DNA of 63,890 nucleotides, from the NCBI GenBank assembly GCA_020722065.1, contig DYLK01000015.1:1-63890 (forward strand). The letters are read 5' to 3'. This document shows positions 38,401-47,888 of the stretch, one piece after another. The notes beneath the pieces were generated by a model. The model worked only from the letters and a program-made list of their open reading frames with translations. It was not told the DNA's origin and ran no database searches. Every line of letters starts with the position of its first letter. Position 1 is the first letter of the stretch. Source of the stretch: Melioribacter roseus (GTDB taxonomy: Bacteria; Bacteroidota; Ignavibacteria; Ignavibacteriales; Melioribacteraceae). The position numbers were made by a program, and so were the translations under genes.

Positions 38401-39893
38401 ATTCAATTTCACTTTGCATGATCGTTAAGAACGAAGAAAAGTATCTTTTCGATTGCTTGAAATCAGTTGAAAATATTGTTGATGAAATTATTGTTGTTGA
38501 CACAGGTTCTTCGGACAAGACAAAACAAATTGCAAAATCGTTCAATGCAAAAATTTATGATTTTGTTTGGATAAAAGATTTTTCAGCAGCACGAAATTTT
38601 TCGTTAAGCAAAGCAACTTCCGATTGGATTTTTTATCTCGATGCAGATGAAAGACTTTCGCCAAAATCAGCTCAAATTTTGCTCGATTTTTCAAAATCAA
38701 AAGAAAATATTGGCGTTTTGTGCAATGTAATTAGTAAATCAGATTTTACGAAAACGCCTTCAACAATGAAATACATTCGCTTCTTTCGAAATAATCCAAA
38801 AATATCTTTTCACGGACGAGTTCATGAACAAATCGAAAATTCCCTTTCTGCTCAAAATTATCAAATTATCGATTCCGAAATTGTAATTGAACACGTTGGA
38901 TACAACATAACGCAAAACGGCTTAAAAGAAAAAGCAGCAAGAAATCTTAAATTATTGGAAAAGGATTTTGCCGAAAATCCAAGTTCGTATAATGCGTTCC
39001 AATTAGGACAAACATTAATTTTCCTGGATGAATTTGAAAAATCGCAAGATTATTTTGAAAAAGTACTCGCAAAATCTGATTTAGATAAATTTCATTTGGC
39101 TCAAACTTGTAGATATATTGGAGCTTGGGAATTACGGAAAAAGAATTATGTCCGCGCCAAAGAACTTGCGGAAAAAGGTTTGAAATTCGTCCCGACTTCT
39201 CCTTTGTTGCACATTCTTTATTCAAATATTTGTGCGGAAACTAATCGAATTTCAGAATCTGCAATTCACACAAAACTCGCTTTTGAACATAATTCCAATT
39301 TGCTTTCTGGTAAAACCACTTCAAGATTTGAAGTTATGGCAGACGAACAAAATTTGGTTTTATATGGAATAAATGTTTCGTTAATGGCTATTGACAAAGA
39401 ATTGTTCAATTACTTTTACCAGAAAATTCACATGAACGTAATCTCAAAAGAAGAATTGCTTTTAATAGATTTTTACAAATTTCTCTTTTTTTCGATAAAT
39501 GAAAAATTTGAATCTTCTCAATTTCTACCAATTTCAAACAAAATTGACGAAAAAATTGCCTTGCCGATTCTTGAAAAATTTCAAAATAATGCGAATAAAA
39601 TCGAAATCCTTACTTTTTTAGATACTGAAGAAAGAAACTCATCTTCTATAAAATACTTGTTGGGAGTTTTACTAATTAACACAAACTACGAAAAAGCTGT
39701 TGAATTATTAGAAAAAGTTAGCCAACAAAATCCAGAAAACTCAAATTTGTTAATTCAATTAATGGGATTGTATTTGGAGAAAAATGATTTTATTCGTTTG
39801 AGTGGAATTCTTGAAAAAATTATTAAAATTTTCCCGGGGGAATCAAATATTGCTAAAAAGGCAACAGAAATTTTATCCAATATTAAAAAATGA
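38397..39893 (+). CDS. GT2 glycosyltransferase with TPR domain
   Basis: This is a 498-residue protein. A GT-A-fold GT2 domain covers about 1-230: ISLCMIVKNEEKYLFDCLKSV, VDTGSSDKTKQIA, the DxD-type DADERL and the FHGRVHEQI motif are typical of the WaaE/KdtX-like 'SunS' group. The remaining ~270 residues are TPR-like helices. SunS-type enzymes glycosylate peptides or lipids, but the acceptor here is unknown. It overlaps both neighbours by 4 bp (ATGA). Confidence 0.87.
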   Translation: MNSISLCMIVKNEEKYLFDCLKSVENIVDEIIVVDTGSSDKTKQIAKSFNAKIYDFVWIKDFSAARNFSLSKATSDWIFYLDADERLSPKSAQILLDFSKSKENIGVLCNVISKSDFTKTPSTMKYIRFFRNNPKISFHGRVHEQIENSLSAQNYQIIDSEIVIEHVGYNITQNGLKEKAARNLKLLEKDFAENPSSYNAFQLGQTLIFLDEFEKSQDYFEKVLAKSDLDKFHLAQTCRYIGAWELRKKNYVRAKELAEKGLKFVPTSPLLHILYSNICAETNRISESAIHTKLAFEHNSNLLSGKTTSRFEVMADEQNLVLYGINVSLMAIDKELFNYFYQKIHMNVISKEELLLIDFYKFLFFSINEKFESSQFLPISNKIDEKIALPILEKFQNNANKIEILTFLDTEERNSSSIKYLLGVLLINTNYEKAVELLEKVSQQNPENSNLLIQLMGLYLEKNDFIRLSGILEKIIKIFPGESNIAKKATEILSNIKK

Positions 39894-42799
39894 TAAACGA
39901 ATTAGAAATTATCGAACAATTTGATACTTTAATCAAAATTAAAGCATACGATAGACTTCGTTTGGCGATTTGGGAATGTACAAACAAAAACGGCGATTGC
40001 ATCGATTTTCTAGAAAATTTCTTTGAAAAATGGATAAATCGCGGAAAATCGCAAAATGTAATTGAAGCGTTGGAAAATTTGATGTTTTATTACCCAATTC
40101 CAAATTTGATGATAATTCTCGCAGAAGCACAAGAAAAAATGGGGAATTATAAAAATTCAATTTCTACCTATCAAAAGATTCTAAATATTACGGGCTCTAA
40201 TTCTTCAATATTTTATCAAATTGGTAGGTTGTATTACGAAAACAAGGATTACCAATCAGCCGAAATTTATCTTCTGAAAGCAATAAAAACCAATTATTTA
40301 TTTACAGAAGCAATTTATTTACTTGCAAGTTGTTATCGATATTTAGAAAATTATAATCAATCACTTACTTATTTCAAACACTACCTAAAAATTGACTCAC
40401 AAAATGCGAATGTTTTTTACAATATTGCTGTCATTTACGAACAGCTTTCTGAATGGGATAAATCTTTGCATTATTTAGACTACGCACTTTCCATAAACCC
40501 AAATTTTGTTGAAGCTCACTGGAATAAAGCTTTGATATTATTGAGGTTGCAGATATTCGACAAAGCTTGGAAAGAGTTTGAATGGCGTAAAATGCGAAAA
40601 GAATTTCTATCTAAAAAAATTGATTTACCAGAATTGATTGATTTCGAAAATTCACAAGACAAAAGTGTTTTAGTTTATACTGAACAAGGTTTGGGCGATA
40701 GTTTGCAATTCCTTCGGTTTGTGCCAAATATTAAAGATAAATTTCAGAAAATTGGCGTTCTTTGTGAAGAAAATTTGAAATCAATTTTTCAGAAATCACA
40801 GTTCTTTGATGAAATATTTGTAACAAACGAACAAAATGATTTTTCAAAATACCACTTAAAATTATCGCTTTTAAGTTTGCCTTTTTTGTTGGATGTTTCG
40901 CACAAAGTTCAAGAAATCCCAATTTTTGAACAAAATCAACGAATTCCTGGCAAAATAATTAAAGTTGGAATTTGCTGGCGAGGAAATTCCGAACATTTGA
41001 ACGATAAAAATCGCTCTATCGCAATTGAAAATTTTCTTGAAATGTTGCCACAAGAAAAGAATTTTCAATTTTATAATCTTCAATATGGGGAATTATCTGA
41101 ATCCGAAATTGCCAATTTAAATAAAATTAAAGCAATTAATTTGATGCAAAATTCTCCAGATTTTGAAAATTCTTTACAAATAATAAGCTCACTCGATTTA
41201 GTTGTTTCTGTCGATACTGCAATTCTGCATTTGTCAGGAAATATGGGAATTAAAACGCTTGTTCCGATTTCTGCAAAATCTGATTGGCGTTGGGGAATTT
41301 CGGGAAAATCAACTATTTGGTACAATTCTGTTGAGCTTTTCCGACAAACTAAATTGGGAGTTTGGGATGATGTTTTTGAGAAAATCCGTAATCGCATTAA
41401 AATTTTAGCATATTCTCTTGAAAATAAAAGAATTGCTGTTGAGTTTCTTCGCAATGGAGACTTTGCCAACTCAATTCCGCATTTGGAAGAATATTTAGCA
41501 AATTTCCCCGAAGACGTTTCTTCGGCAAATAATTTAGCAATTGCTTTGGTAAATCAAAATCAAAAGGAAAAAGCAGTACAAATATTTCATCATATTTTAG
41601 ATTTTAACATTAAATACGAAAAAGCCTATTTGGGTTTGTCTGATTTGTATTTTTCTGAAGATAATTTTTCAAAAACAGAAGAAGTTTTAGAAAGTGGAAT
41701 TTATCAAATTCCAAATTCATTAGAACTTAAAAAATCACTTGCGTATTTGTATTTTGTAACAAATAGACTTTCGCAAAGCAAAGAAATTTATCTTAATTTG
41801 AAAGAAAAATTCCCCGAAAATGCCGAGATTTTATATAACTTGGGAGTTTTATCGCAAGAAGAAAAAGATTTTGAAAAAGCTAAATTTTACTTAAATAATG
41901 CAATTTTGCTCAACGAAAATCCCAAATATCATTACGCATTAAGTGAAATTTTATTAACTGAAAAGCAATATGAAGTCGGTTTGTCGGAATTTGAAAACCG
42001 AATTAAATTTATGAAATTCACCTTTTTGCCGAAAATTCCAACAAAATGGAACGAAATTGAGAATAAAGAAATTGCAATTTATGAAGAACAGGGAATTGGC
42101 GACACATTTAATTTGTTGAGATTCGCAATTGAGACCAAAAAAATAGCCCAAAAAGTATTTTTTGTCTGTCGTGACGAACTTGTTGATTTTTTCAGACAAA
42201 CAAAATTATTCGATGCAGTTTTTACTTTCGCAGAATCGGAGAAAATGAAATTTGATTTCTCCATTCCCAATTTCTCTCTTTTCCCCTTATTCTGGAAAGA
42301 ATTCAAAGAAATTCCGCCAGTTTACGAATTGCCAAACCTTTTCCAGATTGAAAAAACGAATAGATTTGGTGTTGCTTGGCGAGGAAATCCATTTCCACAT
42401 CACAATAGAAAAAGGCATTTGAAGTTAGAAGAATTGGAAATACTTTTTCAAACTGAGAATGAATTTGTAGTTCTCCAAAATGATTTGACCGAACACGAAT
42501 TGCAAATTTTATCAAATTATAAAAATGTACATTTGCGTGAAAATCCTTCTTTTGAAAATCTTGTGAAATCAATTTATTCAAGTCAAAAAATAATTACAAT
42601 TGACAGCCTTTTTCTTCATGTTGCTGGAAGTTTCAATATCCCAACTCAAGCTTTAATTCCTTTTTCGGCTGATTGGCGCTGGGGAATTGATGAGAAAAAG
42701 TCAATTTGGTATAATTCTGTTTGGTTAAATAGACAAAATTCTGATAGAAATTGGAAATCGACAATTGAAGAAATAATTCGAAAATTACAAGATGAATAA
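39890..42799 (+). CDS. Tandem TPR-GT9 protein (two copies of one module)
   Basis: This is a 969-residue protein with a duplicated layout. TPRs fill about 1-230, and a GT9-like domain covers about 255-500 (YTEQGLGDSLQFLRFVP, GICWRGNSEHLNDKNRSI, VDTAILHLSG, SDWRWG...TIWYNSVELFRQ). TPRs fill about 510-690, and a second GT9-like domain covers about 715-969 (EEQGIGDTFNLLRF, VAWRGNPFPHHNRKRHL, TIDSLFLHVAG, ADWRWG...SIWYNSVWLNRQ). The family is related to ADP-heptose:LPS heptosyltransferases and is known as TPR-fused GT9-like enzymes in many bacteria. In the second copy the conserved D-T-A is D-S-L. It overlaps the next, single-copy paralogue by 8 bp. Confidence 0.85.
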   Translation: MINELEIIEQFDTLIKIKAYDRLRLAIWECTNKNGDCIDFLENFFEKWINRGKSQNVIEALENLMFYYPIPNLMIILAEAQEKMGNYKNSISTYQKILNITGSNSSIFYQIGRLYYENKDYQSAEIYLLKAIKTNYLFTEAIYLLASCYRYLENYNQSLTYFKHYLKIDSQNANVFYNIAVIYEQLSEWDKSLHYLDYALSINPNFVEAHWNKALILLRLQIFDKAWKEFEWRKMRKEFLSKKIDLPELIDFENSQDKSVLVYTEQGLGDSLQFLRFVPNIKDKFQKIGVLCEENLKSIFQKSQFFDEIFVTNEQNDFSKYHLKLSLLSLPFLLDVSHKVQEIPIFEQNQRIPGKIIKVGICWRGNSEHLNDKNRSIAIENFLEMLPQEKNFQFYNLQYGELSESEIANLNKIKAINLMQNSPDFENSLQIISSLDLVVSVDTAILHLSGNMGIKTLVPISAKSDWRWGISGKSTIWYNSVELFRQTKLGVWDDVFEKIRNRIKILAYSLENKRIAVEFLRNGDFANSIPHLEEYLANFPEDVSSANNLAIALVNQNQKEKAVQIFHHILDFNIKYEKAYLGLSDLYFSEDNFSKTEEVLESGIYQIPNSLELKKSLAYLYFVTNRLSQSKEIYLNLKEKFPENAEILYNLGVLSQEEKDFEKAKFYLNNAILLNENPKYHYALSEILLTEKQYEVGLSEFENRIKFMKFTFLPKIPTKWNEIENKEIAIYEEQGIGDTFNLLRFAIETKKIAQKVFFVCRDELVDFFRQTKLFDAVFTFAESEKMKFDFSIPNFSLFPLFWKEFKEIPPVYELPNLFQIEKTNRFGVAWRGNPFPHHNRKRHLKLEELEILFQTENEFVVLQNDLTEHELQILSNYKNVHLRENPSFENLVKSIYSSQKIITIDSLFLHVAGSFNIPTQALIPFSADWRWGIDEKKSIWYNSVWLNRQNSDRNWKSTIEEIIRKLQDE

Positions 42800-44135
42800 T
42801 TCAACCGAAATAGAGATTTTAATTCAAGAAGCAAAATCGCATTTCAAGAATAATGAAATTGAAAAATCAGAAGAAATTTGCGATTCCATTTTATCAAAAG
42901 TGAATAACATTGAAATACTATTTCTGAAAAGTGCAATTTTGGCTCAAAAACACAATTATTTGCTGTCACTTTCGCTTTTATCTGAAATTCTAAAAATTGA
43001 ACCAAACAACAAAATTGCCCTTTTGAATTCTGCAATTCTTAATTTCCAATTAGGACGAATTGATAATTCTTTGGAGTATTTTTCAAAATTGGAATTGAAT
43101 TTCCCAAATGATGAGCAAGTTCAATATAATTTTGCTTTCGCTTTGCAAGAAGTTGGGCAAACTGAAGAAGCAATTTATCACTACGAAAAAACATTAAAAA
43201 ACAATCCCAAAAACTCAGATGCGATTAATAATTTGTCGTTGCTTTATTTGTTGAAGAAAAAGTACAAACTTGGTTTCGAGCTTTTTGAAAGCCGATTTTC
43301 GAGTTCGGAATTGAAGAGAAAGGAAATTCCAAGAAATCGTTGGAATGGGGACAATGTTAAAGATAAAATTTTGTATGTTTATCAAGATCAAGGTTTAGGC
43401 GATACAATTCAATTTGCTCGATTTTTAAAAATAGCTCGAAATCGTGTGAAAAAGCTAATTCTCGAAGTTCAACAACCGCTTATTGAAATCTTTCAATATT
43501 CAAATTTGGCAGACGAAATTGTTGAGACAAAAGCAGATTTCTCTTATTCGGCTGATTTTGATTTGCAAATTCCGATGATGAGTTTTCCTTTTGCTTTGAA
43601 ATTATATGATGAAAATCAGTTCAAATCCGAACCTTATTTGCAATTTCAGAAAAAAGAATTTGCATTGCTAAAAAATGTGAATAAACCCAAAGTTGGTATT
43701 GTTTGGAAAGGTGGAAACGCATTTCGCAAAAATCATCTTCGTTCAACAAAAATTGAAAATTGGACGAATATTTTTAAGCACAATGAATATGCATTCTTTT
43801 CCTTTCAAAAGGAAGTTGACGAAAACGAAATGAAAATTTTAGCACAAAATAATGTTGTTGATTTATGTGAACATCTAACAAATTTTTCAGAAACTGCAAA
43901 TTTGATTGATAAAATGGATTTGATAATAACAACTGACACTTCAATCCCACATATTTCTGGTGCGATTGGCAAGAAAACTTGGCTTCTTCTTCATAAAACT
44001 GCGGATTGGCGTTGGGGAATTGAAGAAAAAACATCAATTTGGTATCCGAAAACAACAATTTTTCGTCAGAATGTTCTCGGCAATTGGTCAACGGTTTTTG
44101 AAGAAATTAATGAATTATTGAATAGTAAATGGTAA
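42792..44135 (+). CDS. TPR-GT9 protein (single module)
   Basis: This is a 447-residue paralogue of the module found twice in the upstream gene. TPRs fill about 1-165. The GT9-like domain runs from about 190 to the end, with YQDQGLGDTIQFARFLKIA, VGIVWKGGNAFRKNHLRSTKI, TTDTSIPHISGAIG and the diagnostic ADWRWGIEEKTSIWYPKTTIFRQ. All expected blocks are present. Its presence beside the duplicated form suggests repeated sugar additions of similar type. Three bases separate it from the next gene. Confidence 0.87.
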   Translation: MNNSTEIEILIQEAKSHFKNNEIEKSEEICDSILSKVNNIEILFLKSAILAQKHNYLLSLSLLSEILKIEPNNKIALLNSAILNFQLGRIDNSLEYFSKLELNFPNDEQVQYNFAFALQEVGQTEEAIYHYEKTLKNNPKNSDAINNLSLLYLLKKKYKLGFELFESRFSSSELKRKEIPRNRWNGDNVKDKILYVYQDQGLGDTIQFARFLKIARNRVKKLILEVQQPLIEIFQYSNLADEIVETKADFSYSADFDLQIPMMSFPFALKLYDENQFKSEPYLQFQKKEFALLKNVNKPKVGIVWKGGNAFRKNHLRSTKIENWTNIFKHNEYAFFSFQKEVDENEMKILAQNNVVDLCEHLTNFSETANLIDKMDLIITTDTSIPHISGAIGKKTWLLLHKTADWRWGIEEKTSIWYPKTTIFRQNVLGNWSTVFEEINELLNSKW

Positions 44136-44138
44136 AAT

Positions 44139-45221
44139 ATGAATGAATTGAATGATATAACTCTGGCTTTATCAAAAGGAGAAAATTTTGGTTGGGGAGT
44201 TTGCAGCAAATATCTCAATCAAGAAGTTTCCAAAATTAGAAAAAATATAAAGGTTTGGGATTTTGAGTCAGATACTGGTCAGAATATGAAAAAAGTTCCA
44301 GGTAAAGTTTTTCATGCTTTAACTGGCGTAGATTTTCTGCCAATTTCCAAAATTTGGGGTGATGAAAATTATGGTTACACATTTTTTGAAAATGAATTGA
44401 ATATAAATTCACTGAAAAACGCTGGCAAATTCACAAAAGTGATTGGTGGTTCGAGTTGGAATCTTGAAAAATTAAAGGAAATTGGAATTGATAATTCAGA
44501 TTATTTAATACAAGGGATTGATCCCGAAATATTTTATCCAATTCAAGAAAGAAAAACGGATGAACTTTTTGTGATTTTTTCTGGGGGAAAATTTGAATTG
44601 AGAAAAGGGCAAGATTTAGTTCTAAAAGCCGTAAAAACTCTACAACAAAAATATAATGATATAATTTTGGTTAATGCTTGGTATAATATGTGGCCTCAAT
44701 CAATGGAATTATTTCACTATGCACCGAATTTCATTTTTGAAGCGTCTGGCAATTCCTGGCAGGAAATTATGAAACATATTTACAAAATAAATGGGTTAGA
44801 TGAAGAAAAAATTATCACTTTGGATATTGTTCAAAATTCAGTTTTAAGAAATATCTATAAAACAACAGACATTGGACTTTTCCCAAATCGTTGCGAAGGT
44901 GGAACAAACCTTGTTTTGATGGAATACATGGCTTGCGGAAAACCTGTAATTGGCGCTTATAATTCGGGACAAAAAGATGTGTTGAATTCAGAAAACTCCA
45001 TTTTAATTAAAGAACACAAACCTTTTAAATTGTACAGCGATAATAAAACTCTTTGGGCAGATTGGAGCGAGCCAGATTTAGATGAAATTATTTCCCATTT
45101 AGAATTTGCTTACCACAATCGAGAAGAAATTCGCAAAATTGGAAAAAATGCTGGTGAATTTATGAAGAATTTCACTTGGCAAAAATCAGCCGAAAATTTG
45201 CTTAAAATTATTATTCAATAA
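44139..45221 (+). CDS. GT4-family glycosyltransferase
   Basis: This is a 360-residue GT-B enzyme and the last gene of the operon. The donor-binding segment LFPNRCEGGTNLVLMEYMACGKPVIGAYNSGQKDVL (about 247-282) carries the EGG/E-x7-E pattern of GT4. The N-terminal half has LSKGENFGWGVCSKYL and the GIDPEIFYP and GGKFELRKGQDLVLKAV strands typical of the family. The sugar and acceptor are unknown. No clear terminator follows. Confidence 0.87.
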   Translation: MNELNDITLALSKGENFGWGVCSKYLNQEVSKIRKNIKVWDFESDTGQNMKKVPGKVFHALTGVDFLPISKIWGDENYGYTFFENELNINSLKNAGKFTKVIGGSSWNLEKLKEIGIDNSDYLIQGIDPEIFYPIQERKTDELFVIFSGGKFELRKGQDLVLKAVKTLQQKYNDIILVNAWYNMWPQSMELFHYAPNFIFEASGNSWQEIMKHIYKINGLDEEKIITLDIVQNSVLRNIYKTTDIGLFPNRCEGGTNLVLMEYMACGKPVIGAYNSGQKDVLNSENSILIKEHKPFKLYSDNKTLWADWSEPDLDEIISHLEFAYHNREEIRKIGKNAGEFMKNFTWQKSAENLLKIIIQ

Positions 45222-45349
45222 TTTCTGTAACTTTGTCGCACATGCTAGTTGAATCTACGTTTTGATTAATATGTTTTTAATTTGCTATTATTTATTTTTT
45301 CAAAAATTATTATTATATTTATTATGAAAATTTAGCGGCGAGGTATATT

Positions 45350-47569
45350 ATGGTTTTAAAATGGATGGTCTTTTTTTTCATTCTGTTTCGTGTTGTTTTA
45401 GGTCAAACAACTCAAATTCATTCTTATCAATATAGTGATGAAATATTCTCAAATCCTGAAAGAGGATTTTGGGCATATCGGAGCCATTCAATAACGGGCT
45501 CTTTTATTCAATCCTGTAAAACTGAAAATATCTCTGTAATCTATAGAATATATTACATTCCCGAATTCCGAAATCAAGCACTTTCCGATGAATTTTTAAA
45601 TTTAGTCAATTCCGACTTAAATGTATCCCGAGAAGGTGGAATGAAACTAGTTTTAAGATTTGCATACACAGACTATATTGGCGGAGAAGATGCACCTTTG
45701 GATATCATTTTAGGACACATCAACCAATTATCGCCTATTTTCTATGAGCATTTTGATGTTATTGCTTTTGTTCAAGCTGGTTTTATTGGAGCTTGGGGCG
45801 AATGGCATTCTTCTACAAATGGTTTGGATAACACTGAAGATAGAAGAACAATTTTATTTGCTTTATTGCAAGCAATTCCAACAGAAAGAACTGTTGCTAT
45901 TAGAACTCCAGGATACAAAAAAGCAATCTTTAATGACGAGAATCCACTTTCAGTTTATGAGGCATTTTCTGGTACAAACAAATCGCGTACTGGGGCGCAT
46001 AACGATTGTTTCCTTGCTGATGCGACTGACATGGGAACTTATGACTATAACGATATTGAAGGAGATAAAAACTATCTTAATCAAGATAATAATTATGTCC
46101 CTCAAAGTGGTGAAACTTGTCAGCAAAGCGAATTTTCTGTTTGCGATAATGCTTTAATAGATTTGAATAGAATGCATTGGTCGTTAATAAACAAAGATTA
46201 TAATACAGCAGTTATTCAAGATTGGGAAGCAAACGGATGTTTGAATGAAATTAAACGAAAACTTGGTTATAGATTTTATCTTTTAGAAGGCGAATTCTCC
46301 TCTGCTGTTAAGCCAAATGGTATTGTATATTTGCGTCTTAAATTTGTAAACGAAGGTTTTGCTTCTCCATTTAATAAACACAATCTTGAATTTGTATTAA
46401 GAAATACACTGAATCAAACTGAATATCGGGCTGTAACTAATAGTGATACAAGATTTTGGTTTTCTGGTGATACTATTACAACAGAATTTTCAATTGGAAT
46501 TCCTCAGCAAATTGAAGAAGGGAATTATAATTTATTTCTTCACCTGGCTGACCCAGTTGAGCGTTTGCACTACGTTCCTTCATATTCCATTCGGCTTGCT
46601 AATCAAAATGTTTGGGAATCGGAAACTGGATTTAATAATCTTAACCACGTAATCATTGTTAATGATTCTGTTAGTGGAGAAGATTATTCTGGTAACAATT
46701 TTTTCGAACTTGAAGATTCATTACATATAAATCCATCACAAATTATAATTGATGGCTATTTTAATGATTGGTCAGCTGAAACACAAATTGATATTTTAGA
46801 AAATGCAGAAGAAATTGGTGATGCTCTGAATAACAATGTGGATATTGTAGATTGTTGGGTAACAGAAAGTGAAAGTAATGTTTATTTTTCTTTTTCTGTA
46901 GCGGGCAATTTTGATTATTCAAATTTTTATCATGTTTATATTGATGCAGATAAAAACATTACAACTGGTTTTCATTTACGAAACTCATATATTGGCTGTG
47001 ATTTGATGGTAGAAAATGAAAAGATTTACAAATTTACTGGTTCATATGATTGGGAATGGAGTTGGGAAGAGATAGGTTCTGTTTTTGCTTCACGGAATTC
47101 TGAAAATAACAGAATTGAAATGTCACTTTTTAAAGAAACTTTTGAATTGTTTGGACCAACAAATTCTATTAATTTTATATTTAACATTAATGATATAAAC
47201 AATAGTGCGTTAAATGATTTTTCTCCGAATAATTACACAAACTCTTCCTACTCGTTTACATTTCAATCAACAAATGTAAACTTAAATCCCGAGAATATTC
47301 CAACAAAATATGAAATTCACTCGTTCCCAAATCCTTTTAATGGAATTACAAACATCACATTCAATATTCCTAAAGAACAAATAAAAGAAGCTTCGATTTA
47401 CGATGTTTTAGGAAGAAAAATTACAAGTTTTACTTATAAAGAAATTGAAAATGGAAAAATTATTTGGAATACTTCTCTTCAAACTCAAAACATTGGAAGT
47501 GGCGTTTTCTTTTTTGCTATTACAACTAAAAATAGCATTTACACTACAAAGTTGATTTACTTAAAATAA
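45350..47569 (+). CDS. Secreted DUF4874/DUF4832 protein with T9SS sorting domain
   Basis: This is a 739-residue exported protein. A signal peptide ends near FRVVLGQ (about residue 19). DUF4874 starts at about 25 (SNPERGFWAYRSH, LVLRFAYTDYIGGEDAP, AFVQAGFIGAWGEWHSS), followed by DUF4832 (HNDCFLADATDMGTYDY, GETC, LGYRFYLLEG). This pair forms a TIM-barrel-like predicted glycoside-hydrolase fold. The middle part is beta-sandwich (about 460-640). The last ~85 residues are a type IX secretion sorting domain (FPNPFNGITNITF, IYDVLGRKI, GVFFFAI). It lies 128 bases after the glycan operon and may be a cell-surface glycan-active enzyme; catalysis is not proven. Confidence 0.85.
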   Translation: MVLKWMVFFFILFRVVLGQTTQIHSYQYSDEIFSNPERGFWAYRSHSITGSFIQSCKTENISVIYRIYYIPEFRNQALSDEFLNLVNSDLNVSREGGMKLVLRFAYTDYIGGEDAPLDIILGHINQLSPIFYEHFDVIAFVQAGFIGAWGEWHSSTNGLDNTEDRRTILFALLQAIPTERTVAIRTPGYKKAIFNDENPLSVYEAFSGTNKSRTGAHNDCFLADATDMGTYDYNDIEGDKNYLNQDNNYVPQSGETCQQSEFSVCDNALIDLNRMHWSLINKDYNTAVIQDWEANGCLNEIKRKLGYRFYLLEGEFSSAVKPNGIVYLRLKFVNEGFASPFNKHNLEFVLRNTLNQTEYRAVTNSDTRFWFSGDTITTEFSIGIPQQIEEGNYNLFLHLADPVERLHYVPSYSIRLANQNVWESETGFNNLNHVIIVNDSVSGEDYSGNNFFELEDSLHINPSQIIIDGYFNDWSAETQIDILENAEEIGDALNNNVDIVDCWVTESESNVYFSFSVAGNFDYSNFYHVYIDADKNITTGFHLRNSYIGCDLMVENEKIYKFTGSYDWEWSWEEIGSVFASRNSENNRIEMSLFKETFELFGPTNSINFIFNINDINNSALNDFSPNNYTNSSYSFTFQSTNVNLNPENIPTKYEIHSFPNPFNGITNITFNIPKEQIKEASIYDVLGRKITSFTYKEIENGKIIWNTSLQTQNIGSGVFFFAITTKNSIYTTKLIYLK

Positions 47570-47888
47570 AGGAACCGAACTTTTTTATCAGTAGATATAG
47601 ATAATATTTCCATAGTTTAAAATTTATCTAAAGCAACGTTATATATTTATTTTCTAAAGTTGTTCGAAGAAATTTATAATCGGCAACTTCAGTTTATTTT
47701 CCTAACTTTCACAGTTTAAAAAAGCAAAATATGCAACTTGTTATATATCAAGAGGTTACAATAAATGCGACACTATTTAGGGGGTTGCATTGTCAAAGTC
47801 AGGAAGTTATGTGCCATTCAATAAAAACGCAGTACATTGACAAAATCCAAAATAAAAATTGTACCTTTACGGACAAATTTATAAACTT
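47570..47888. other. Intergenic region before the restriction-modification module
   Basis: No ORF of note lies here. It holds the left border of the proposed cassette (GTTATGTGCC at 47806-47815) and the methyltransferase promoter. A 7-bp inverted pair, ATGCAAC (47731-47737) and GTTGCAT (47784-47790), bounds a 60-base stretch that could be a remnant of another recombination site. The rest shows nothing I recognise. Confidence 0.5.
47837..47869 (+). promoter_or_regulatory. Promoter of the methyltransferase gene
   Basis: TTG (47837-47839) and TACCTTTA (47862-47869) are separated by 22 bases. This is close to the Bacteroidota pattern TTG-N19-21-TAnnTTTG but has one extra base and A in the final position. 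It sits inside the proposed cassette, 20 bases before the ATG. Confidence 0.4.

Noticed and set aside
45744-46157. 137-codon plus-strand open frame inside the T9SS protein gene
   Set aside because: It overlaps conserved DUF4874/DUF4832 codons in another frame, is Leu/Ile-rich, and has no domain or ribosome-binding site.
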